A stretch of 64,000 nucleotides of DNA, from positions 7,812,001 through 7,876,000 of the forward strand of contig NC_003279.8 in assembly GCF_000002985.6 (NCBI RefSeq), given 5' to 3'. Positions 47,404 to 57,400 of this stretch are shown in pieces. Origin of the DNA: Caenorhabditis elegans. Lineage: Eukaryota; Nematoda; Chromadorea; Rhabditida; Rhabditidae. The position numbers were made by a program, and so were the translations under genes. Position 1 is the first letter of the stretch, and each line of letters starts with the position of its first letter. Below the pieces are notes generated by a model. It was not told the DNA's origin. It did no database searches and worked only from the letters and a program-made list of their open reading frames with translations.

Positions 47404-50400
47404 TGATTTCTGATGATCTGAAAATATTAAAGGTTTAGAAAATTGTTCAGGATATTCAACAAAAATTATGAATCGTAGGAAAAAACGTATAATGCCGCCT
47501 GTGAACACACTAAACCCTTACAACGTTCGGCCACGTGTGGACAAAAAGTGAGAGAATAGAATGGACATTTGGGAAAGAGAGAAAAAGAGAACTGGTCGAA
47601 CGGAGGAAAACAGAAGCAACTACGTATTAGTTGCTACCGCAAATGGATGTTTTTTGAGGTTTAACGATGTTGAAGAAAAGTCTCAGTATTCTTATAAATC
47701 GGGATATCTAAGGTCGCCATCATCTGATAGACAGCTAAAGTCATCTCTCTGAGGAAAGATGGAAAATCCTCCAAAGTTTTTGACACAAGGCATTCGAGCA
47801 AACAAAAAAGTGGGGGTGCTCCGGCTGCTCCGGCCGCCGTGTGCTCTGTGTTTGTCCTTGCTCCCATAGCTCGTCCGCACTTCCGCTACAAAAAGTCGAA
47901 CAGCTGTGCGAGTAACACCAATAGGCAATAATTTTAAGATCAGATAACCTTTGAAGATTTCAAAATACTTTGAAGGAAAATTTTACTGTTTTTTGGGTTT
48001 AATACACTGATGAAGTTCAAAGAAATCTGCTATAAGAAACTAATTCCGAAAAAATTAACACTTTTTGTAAATAGAATAGAATAGTCATTCAAGAAAATCT
48101 GTGTTAAAAGAAAAATTGGTAAATTTCTTCAAAGAGTATTCCAGAAATGGCAATCAATTTTAGTAATCGATAATTAAACTTCGGAAATAGAAATTAAATT
48201 CATATAACAGTCCAATTTCCCACACGAAATTCAGGTCAAACTCACGATAGGCAGCAGTCGGAGGAATGGGGAGCGGCAATGGTCGCGTATAATAACTGAT
48301 AACAAATAGAATAAGGAATGCAGAATATATTGAGCATATTATTTGAAAGATTTTCAAGTTAAGCGGGTCAATTTAGTTGTAACGATTGAGACTAATGATG
48401 TAAGTGAGAATTTGGAGAGAATGAAATGTATTAACAAACATTTAAAAAATGAAATTCCAAAACGCCTACGCATGACTCATCGAGTTGTTGAGTTCTAATT
48501 GGATTAGGTGTGGTGAACACAGAAAATCGTACGAATTAGTGAACAGAAACACGAAACCGGTTGAGATAATAAATGACCAATTTCAGCGGTTAATATAGGA
48601 TTCACGAATCACTGGGCCACGTCACGAGGAGAGTTGGGGGTGGTATAATCTGTTTTTCGCGTTTTTTCCCGCGCCGCAGTACCACACCTAAATTTGATAT
48701 TCGAAAATGTAAATGAACGAGAAAAGTGCTTCACATACACACAAACTATACGATTCATCTATTTCCTATTCAGGTCGACATGACACGATCAAGGTTAACA
48801 TCACTCTGCTGAAGAATTGAATAGTACGAACAGGTGAACAAAAAAAGAAAGCGATCGTCGCAAAAGATTCCTCCACATTGAGAAGCCTATCAAATCAGTA
48901 TTTGACTTCACTCGTAAAGTGCCAATCGAAGAGCGAGAGCTCTGTGTTGACATTTTGGTGCTCTGACAAACTGAACTGATCATAAAACTTTTTTGTTCGG
49001 GGGCAAGCAAAAGCTGAGTAAATACGTGTTTAGCAATGAAAATGCCGAGTTTAGAAACACTCAAAACTGCCAAGAATAGAAGACAGAAATTTCGTAAAAG
49101 AGTAAATGGTGCAAAATTTCAAAGCAATTGTTGAAAATTAAAAGAAGAAAAAACATTTAGTTTAAAAGATGGTTTCAAAAATCTGTTACACAATATGTCG
49201 TCAAATATGCTGCATTAAAAAACTTGCGTACTAAGAGAACTACAGTAATACATATATTTTCAATGCTCGCCCGGAAAATTAATTGAAAACGTTCAACGAA
49301 GAATTTTGAATTTGGCCTAGTGGAAAATAATAATTTCAAAGCCATCTTTTCATGACGATAAATCTCGAAATCGTCCACCCAACCAGGTTAACAGGGAATT
49401 TCAATTTAAAAATTTAAAATTAATAAGCAAACAGGCAAGACTCCTATTTGAAACAGTACAACAATTTTGAATTCAGGCAATGACGCCAAATACCATCAAA
49501 AATGAGTCAGTATGGTGTGGGAGAAAGACTAAGACAGTACTGAGGAAGTCAGAGGCGGAGAGTGAAGGAAAATGTTGATGCAGTCTCGTGTATAGCTTCG
49601 CGTGAAAGAAAATATTGAGGAGTTTCGAGAGACGATTGAGAAGATGAGAGAGTGACGGACGCGCGGAGGGATTAGAGATTCCTCTCACGCAGACAATCGA
49701 TTTTCGTTGGAGAAAGAGAAGATGAAAAAGAAGAAGGAGAATGGAATGCCAGCAGTCATCAATGCAACAGACAATAAGTTTGACAGAGACATATACAACT
49801 GGCCAATTAGGAATTGTCACTTGGCTTCTCTTTACAAATTAATTTCGGTTAGCTAATACTACGATTACGATCTTTCGAAGACAATTTAATTCGAAAATCG
49901 CCAAATTACGAAATACTTCTCAGGTGATCAATTGACTTTAAACATTGAAAATTTGTGACTGAAAACCATGACCACACCCAGGAAAATCACATGATTCAGA
50001 ATAAAAAACGTGAATGTTCTGGAAAACTGCGTCATAAAAGGTTTTGGTTTAAAAGGAAACACTTGATTCCTGAAATACGAGGAAAATTGCAAAATTAAAG
50101 AAAAGTGCAGAAAACATTCAATTTTAGTGAAGAATATGATAAGAAGTGGAATGACAAAGAAGAAAGTTCAGTCAACTGAAACAGGGTTCTGCAACAGAAG
50201 AATGTGTGTCACATGACGTATTCACAGCAATATGACCGATTCAATCTTTTCGAGAAACAGGAAAAAAGTGGAAAAACATCGATATTATTTGAGTGCGCTG
50301 TTCTAAAAAAGCGAAAAATTCTGGAGAAAAGAAAAAAAACACGAACTCAAAAAATAGTACATTTAAAGGCGCGCGGGTTAAATCGAATGGGTCTCGCCAC

Positions 50401-50912
50401 GGAAAAAAGTTTATGGTAGCATTTATTGTTTGCCGCGGTTCTTTTTCAATTATATAATTAATTATTGCTGTTCTTTTCGAAAAATGAAATACAGAAAACC
50501 TTTTAAAAAATAAAGAGAGCTCGTTTTATTCATAAAAAGTTATTCCCCAAAATACGGAAAAGCAGCCGCCGCAACGAAGAAGACTACCATAAACTTTTCT
50601 CGTGGCGAGACACATCAGAATAAATTCATGCACCTTAAAAGTACACGTTGCAGATAATTGTGAAGTTAGAATAGGTTACGATACACGTATGAAATTTAAG
50701 TTGATACACGTTTAGCGCTTTGAATAACAATAATTCAGGTATAAAACCATTTTTTAACTTGAAATTCTTGTTAGGTTCGTTTTTTTTAATAAGTTATTTT
50801 TTATTAGCAATAAAAATGAGGACAATTTGTATAATTAATGCTGATTTCCAATGAATCATATTCCACAGGAATTAGTTGCTCACGCGGGATCATAAGATCA
50901 TAACAATCATTC
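47404..50912. other. 3.5-kb gene-poor region upstream of nud-2
   Basis: No recognisable gene. A minus-strand open stretch at 47692-47930 has somewhat higher GC and a CGCACAG acceptor in front. It can be joined in frame to another open stretch ending at a GTGAG donor at 48245, but no ATG is present in the latter, so I do not call a gene. Other frames (49473-49820, 50204-50419) look like chance openings. GCGTTTTTTCCCGCGCCGC near 48659 and a palindromic element at 50357-50644 are the only notable features. Confidence 0.5.
50357..50644. repeat. Palindromic repeat with GTCTCGCCACG core
   Basis: The left arm 50357-50417 starts GTACATTTAAAGGCGCGCGG and contains ATGGGTCTCGCCACGG, then AAGTTTATGGTAG. 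The right arm 50583-50644 is its reverse complement and ends ...AAAAGTAC. About 165 bp of AT-rich DNA lies between. The arms resemble the short palindrome at 25449-25547. The core equals the 15-bp unit of the array at 56285-56648. Confidence 0.85.
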
Positions 50913-51523
50913 TCAGAAGCACAGTGGTGGTCGAACAGCCATCAAATTCCGCACAACTTTCCGGGTCTCGACACGATGTTGTCGAACTGGAGCCAATGAT
51001 CCAAAGCTTTTTCTTCTTTTTGGAGTCGACATTGCTGCGTTTCCTCCAGTGCTGTGTCTCCGGATCGGAGCAGTTTTAGGTGTCATTGGTACATTCGCAA
51101 GCTTTATTGATCGACGTCTTGGTGTCTGAATTATCTTTTTTCTATCCTTTTTTGTTGTTTTCATGATGACAACCACATCGAATTCTGGTGCACGGCGAAG
51201 CCGAGAAGTTGTTGGTGCATTTGTGATTTCTTCTGGTGCTGAAAATATTAGGTAAAAATGTTACAAATCAAATTAAGAATGAGTATCACATTACTTTAGT
51301 GGTTATTTCCACTTTACTGCAAATTTTCAATTGAAAAACAATACAAATAATTACAGTATAAAAATCGTTTAAAAAACTAACCAATTCTGTGCTCAGGTTT
51401 ATCCTTAATTGGTGCACTAAGCCTTTTCTTGTTTCCCTCAATTGGTCTTTTGATGATTCCATCCGATGCTTGAATGCCATGTGAAATTGTTGGTCTCTTG
51501 ACTGGAGTCATTGGGTACGACAT
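50913..51523 (-). CDS. Small basic protein, 155 aa, function unknown
   Basis: Two minus-strand exons, 51523-51382 and 51238-50913, join in frame. The protein is very basic (many Arg/Lys) and rich in Pro/Thr/Ser. Proline-directed motifs recur: MTPVKRP, QTPRRRS, MTPKT, STPKRRK. This suggests an intrinsically disordered protein with many possible CDK/MAPK sites and nuclear localisation signals. I recognise no domain. The start ATG is four bases after a CTG and has no perfect AG acceptor directly in front. An untranslated leader is likely. It stands alone in a gene-poor region. Confidence 0.75.
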
Positions 51524-54400
51524 TTTTCAGATAGACTGATTGAATGAATGACTGGAGTGTATTGGTAAGACCTGACTTATATATGAGTTGGCGGTGGGGG
51601 CGGGGCTACAAGGCAGGATGGTCCAGAAGGGCGGAGAACTTTCTGGAAGGAATGGTATAGATGAGAGGGGCGGGGGCAGAGTGAGGTCCCTACAAACAAC
51701 AAAAACATTTAAATATAAAATTAAATGAAACATTAAATTAGGTTTCAAAATTTGTGACTTGTGAAAAAGCCAAAAACTATAGAATAAACTATAAATATTC
51801 CATATCATGATAATAAAGTCTCATCTATGTTTCACTTTCTTGAGTTACTAAAGTTTAGCCAGTTGGGTAGATATTTAAATTCTTTTATATAGTGCTAAAA
51901 TTACCAAATATCATAGCAAAACTAAGCAAAACTTTAGAATATCTTCATAAATTACAGTCAACTTTTTGGCTGTTGCCAATCGGCAACCCAGTTGACGCCG
52001 CCCTGAAAAACGTGTGTACCCTATTTGCGGAACAAGCCGCCCTTCTTTTCCCACAAATTCTCGCCTAATCCATCACAATTACCCAAGTTAGTTTGTCATT
52101 ACGTAATTCATCACATCTTGCCGCACTTTTTTTTTGTTCCCGTCGATATTCCAAAGAGCAAAAAAGGATGAGATAAGATTGTTAGGAAAACTCAGTGAAA
52201 CTTAACTTTGAAGATTTTTGGATAGATAAGATTTGTAAGTTTTTTTTGCATTTCCTTTGTTTGAAGACACAAAGAAAAATACCGTATTCTTAAAACTTTG
52301 AAACTTTTAGAAATATATATGAAACACTAGTGTTGTGTATTGAGCTATTTAATATTTTAGCTAGTTTGTAAAACACTTTGTAAAATATATTGAAATCACT
52401 TAATTCTGCATTTTTTGTATAAAATGTAACTTTTATTATACGTTTCGAGATCTCAGTCAGCATCTATAGTCTTCGATAATATTGCTCATTCTTGGGAACT
52501 AGCAAAGTATGTAGTTTCATCATTTGACTACAATACTCAAAACATGCCTAGTTCTGCCACGTCACAATGGCAGATGGTCGTAAGTGAAAAGAGAATGCAA
52601 CATTACGTAGTTGCAGTCAACGGGAAGATATGACGTCATTTGTCTGGAAATGATGGATTGTGTGGAAAGAGGTCAGGAAAAAGGGGGAGATATCTGGCGG
52701 TTTATGGGTGCATATATAACAGAAGAGTTACGACTGGAAGATCAAAGACTGTAAAGGGCCTTTTAAGTTGTATAATTGCTACTGGAGAAAATTGTTTCCA
52801 CTACTCTTATGTTAAAATGATCATAACAAATCTTTTTTTTTGAAACTTTTTTCACTGTTAAAAGGTGGCAAATACTCAGTACCACTATTTTTGAAATTGT
52901 CCAAAAACACTGCCTTCTGCATGTGTTATTTTTTTAAATCAAAAAATAAATCATTCTAGCAAATTTGGAACTTTGTCAAAACGAAATATGGAAAATTTTG
53001 AAACATTTATAACAAATGTGAAGTCTTAAATTATGTTATTCGGTTATATATGAGTAAATGTTCCAATTTTTAAAAATTAATATCTGGCTTCAAACTAACT
53101 TTTTCAAAAATTCCCGTAACCATTTTGTAGCAAATTTTGTGTTCTGTCAAAATTTGAAAATAAAATTGAAAAAGGTTTCATATCCGCTGAGTTCAAGCAG
53201 AAAAAGTGGATTTTCAGTCATACCTTTTAGTGCACAATTTGAGACCAATTGTGTTTTGAACATTCGAACTGGAGAAAAAAACAAACTTTCCACTTTTCTA
53301 TAATATCTTATCAATTTTCAAAGTTTTTTTCTTAAAGAACATTAACTTTAATAAATTGGAGTCACAAAAATGGATGTACTCCTGGGTCATAGTGATGACA
53401 TAAAAAGTGTGTGTTTTATTTTTCACTGCTACGAAATTAAAGGCACATTTATGCAAAATTGTCTTGATGAGCGTTCAGTCTTTTTTTAGAGTGCCTGTGA
53501 AAAATTTGTGGAGATCATACGTAGATCACAATTAATTTGAGGAAAATAAACAGAAATTCAACATTGGAGGGAAATTTAATTGTGATCTACGCGCGATCTA
53601 CTCAATGTTTTCACAGAAACTCTCAAAATAAAGGCTAAACGCGCGGCAAGACCATTTTGCGTAAATGTGCGGACATTCAGTTCAGTTATTAATAATATAT
53701 ATTTTTATTTCTCTCGAACACTTCCAACGGTAATATTTGGCGCCAAAATAGTTCTGTTTGTTTTTTTGTTCTTTCAAAATACATAAACAAACGAACACTT
53801 TTCTGACCAAAATAACAAATGGCAATTTCATTCAATTGTTGCGGAAGCAGCCATTGCCATTTTTCGCTTTTAGTTTTTTTCATAAATATATTCCTGTGTT
53901 TTGGCGTTCCAAAGTTTTAAAAATGTGAACAACCTTTTTTCAAACTTAATAAGTTAGTTTAATATGTATTAAATTGTTTAGAGGTTCATCTTCTTTGTTA
54001 CCTTCATTTTTTTTTCAAATTTTAATTTCCAAAAGCACCAGACCATTGAACACTCATTTGATTAAATCGAACAATGTTTGTCCTTCTTTCATTTTTTGCC
54101 CTTTCTCCATCATTATCCCTCTCTTCTTTTTACAGTCACACCACCATCGAGCACGCCGTATACACAACATACATTGAACATCATCGTTCAAAAACAACAG
54201 TTGGGCGGAGTTAACGCTGAGAGAGGCATCTGGTGACCAGGCTTCGTCTCTTCTTTCCGTGTGCTCTTAAACCACCTGCGTCTCTTTGGGGCCATTCTCT
54301 CCTGGCGGCCACTGATACCCATCCCGTCCATCCCTGCCATCTTCTTATTCTTCTCATTCACACCGCAACCAAAGTTTCGGCACAGTCGGTGTAGAGAATC
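51524..54400. promoter_or_regulatory. Divergent region upstream of pck-2, no gene
   Basis: 2.9 kb between the small basic gene (-) and pck-2 (+). It contains a palindromic element (53443-53671). The GC-richer final 230 bp (54180-54400, with GGGCGGAGTTAACGC and CTCTCCTGGCGGCCACTG) is probably the pck-2 core promoter and 5'UTR. A GGGGGCGGGGC block near 51596 lies in front of the small basic gene. I see no other coding sequence. Confidence 0.5.
53443..53671. repeat. Palindromic MITE upstream of pck-2
   Basis: The left arm starts GCACATTTATGCAAAATTGT and continues through a CTGTGAAAA block to a TAGATCACAATTAA block. The right arm is the reverse complement, ending TTTTGCGTAAATGTGC. The arms are about 100 bp with scattered mismatches and a very short centre. 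Confidence 0.82.
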
Positions 54401-57400
54401 ATGTCTGTTGATCCAAACCTTCTTACTCCTTACAAGGTAATATTTTTTATTTATGTTCTTGCCTAATATATGTATTGTTTTAGAATACCGGAGCTGCCAA
54501 CGCATCTCTCCGTCAGATCTCTGAAGATGCTTTCTACGTTGTCAATGAGGTCGTCATGAAGCGTCTTGGACATGTTCCGATTCTCAAGGTAATTTTTGAA
54601 AGTTCCGAAAAGAAAGCAATTGAAAGTGTTTACACTTTTAAATTGTTATAATGGCAACGAGTATAACACTTGAACAAACAAAATGATAAAATTGGGTGGA
54701 AAGTACAGAAAATCATTAAAATTTATTTCGATACATGTACACAAATGTGTTGATTCTAGAAATTGTGATGAATTGGATTTTGATCAAAAACCATGTGAGA
54801 TGGTATCGAAAAAGAAAATTGAAATAAGAAATCACTGAAAAGATTATGTTCTAAACTTTTAATATCGTTTCTTGATTTTCCAAAAAACTTTCAATAATTG
54901 TTTCGTTCTGAAAATTGCTTCTGATTTCATTCCACCAGGCAACAATACAAAAGGGACGAACAAAAACCAAATATTTGCTAATAAGATTTTATTCCATTGC
55001 TTTTCTTTTCTTCTTTCCAATATTTTCTTCTTCACAATAAACAAACTATTGTGTGTAGTGGTAGAGACCGAAGACGGTCTGCGTTTTAGAGGCCAAAAGA
55101 GCGATCTTGAAACCAATTACAAAGCAATAAGAAGGAGGAGGAGGAGGAGGTGATCTCTTATCACTTATCACTGATTGACTCGCTGATATCATATCACACC
55201 ACGAGGACAGAGACGGGGTTTTCCAAACGGCGATTCTCGAACAGCGCAAAGTACGCACTTAGATCTTCTACGACTAGGAACCATAGAATATTCCAGAAAA
55301 GATTCAAGAAACGAGAGCGCACAAAAATGTGAGGGAGGGATTGGCACGCGCCTTGCTTTTTCAAATGGAAAGTGGCTTTTTCAAGCAGGAAAGGGTCCTC
55401 TTGTACAGCATCCGAGAGGGTTGTTTGTTGAGAGTAGCCAACGAAAAACTAAAAATTTGTCTCAAGGGAAAAATATTTATTTGGGAATAATTTTATATGC
55501 TGTCGTATCTACATAAGTTTACTATAGTTTTGGAAAAAATTCACTATCAAGCAATTTCAGCATATAATATTTTTTTTTAAATAATGGAAACAAGTAGTTC
55601 TTTCCGTTCTTTCAAAAATTTCAAAGATAGTAAATTTTGTCGAAATTTAAAGTTCAAAGTCTCAGGCTCTTGTGGCTTATGAGCTCCCTTCTTTTTTCGA
55701 AACTTCTTGATATCTACACGTGGTTGTTTGCAACCTTCTCCATCTTCTCCTCCCCGTGTCTGCGTGCAATTCGGCACAAGTGCCGGGGAGTCGGCTGGAG
55801 CAGTTGGTGTCCCTGTCCCTGACAACTCGGCCCGTAACTGCCTCTGGTCAATCGATCTAGGAGTGCCTGTGAGAGAACGAGATGAAAAAAAAACTAAAAA
55901 TAACCAAGAGAAATACATAAACAAATTTTTTTCCCAGCATGAAAGATTCTCGTGCAGAGGAACCAGTTTCGGATAGCATTGAAATGGAAAGGTCAATGTT
56001 CAAATGATACGATAGACGGTTGTTGGTGTAGGGCAGAAACTGCAAGGACCGGTACAAAATTCGAACTTTGCTTCGAGCGACCTTGTTAGTTTATTGGGGT
56101 AAAGGAAATAAATAATTTAAGCTACAATAACACTACTAATAGAGACTTTATTTTGCTGCAAAATCATTACTTATATATAAAAAAATAATTCCGTTTGTTC
56201 CATAGTTTGTAGTCTATGTAGTCTTTGTAGTCTGTGACGTCACACCCAAAGTCACTGAGAATTGTGGGCGGGGTCTGTCATCCTTCGTGGTGAGACCCAT
56301 CGTGGCGAGACCCATCGTGGCGAAACCCATCGTGGTGAGACCCATCGTGGTGAGACCCATCGTGGCGATACCCATCGTGGCCAGACCCATCGTGGTGAGA
56401 CCCGTCGTGGCGAGACCCATCGTGGTGAGACCCATCGTGGTGAGACCCACCGTGGTGAGACCCGTCGTGGTGAGACCCATCGTGGTAAGACCCATCGTGG
56501 TGAAACCCATCGTGGCGAGACCCACCGTGATGAGACCCGTCGTGGCGAGACCCATCGTGGTGAGACCCACCGTGGTGAGACCCGTCGTGGTGAGACCCAC
56601 CGTGGTGAGACCCGTCGTGGTGAGACCCACCGTGGTAAGACCCAAAATTTTGGCGGGAAATTTAAATTTTCTGTGAAAAATATTTTGGCGGGAAATTTAA
56701 ATTTTCTGTGAAAAATATTTTGGCGGGAAATTTAAATTTTCTGAGAAAAATATTTTGGAGGGAAATTTAAATTTTCTGTGAAAAATATTTTGGCGGGAAA
56801 TTTAAATTTTCTGAGAAAAATTTTTTGGCGGGAAATTTAAATATTCTGTGAAAAATATTTTTGCGGGAAATTGAAATTTTCTGAAAATTCTAAAATTCTG
56901 GAAATCTAGAATCTTCTGGAAATTTCGAAAAAATTCTCGAATGTTCCAGAACTTTCTAGAAAAATCGAGAAAATTCTGGAATGTTCCAGAACTTTCTAGT
57001 AAAATCGAAGAAAATTCTGGAATGTTCCAGAACTCCTAGAAAAATCGAGAAAATTCTGGAATGTTCCAGAACTTTCTAGAAAAATTGGGAAAGTTCTGGA
57101 ATGTTCCAGAACTTTCTAGAAAAATCGAGAAAATTCTGGAATGTTCCAGAACTTTCTAGAACAATTGGGAAAGTTCTGGAATGTTCCAGAACTTTCTAGA
57201 AAAATCGAGAAAATTCTGGAATGTTCCAGAACTTTCTAGAAAAATTGGGAAAAGTCTGGAATGTTCCAGAACTTTCTAGAAAAATCGAGAAAATTCTGGA
57301 ATGTTCCAGAACTTTCTAGAAAAATTGGGAAAATTCTGGAATGTTCCAGAACTTTCTAGAAAAATCGAGAAAATTCTGGAATGTTCCAGAACTTTCTAGA

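Noticed and set aside
47692-48355. Two minus-strand open stretches that could splice into a small secreted-like peptide
   Set aside because: The frames join through GTGAG and CACAG, but the first stretch has no ATG and no clear upstream exon. Not enough to call a gene.
49473-49820. Minus-strand 115-codon frame with hydrophobic segments
   Set aside because: It has a non-ATG start (GTG), biased Leu/Ser/His composition typical of chance frames here, and no splice partners.
56214-56711. Long open frames on both strands (for example repeated RGETH or VRPIVA periodic proteins, about 130-150 codons)
   Set aside because: They arise only because the tandem unit is 15 bp, a multiple of three. The translations are pure repeats with no splice or start context.
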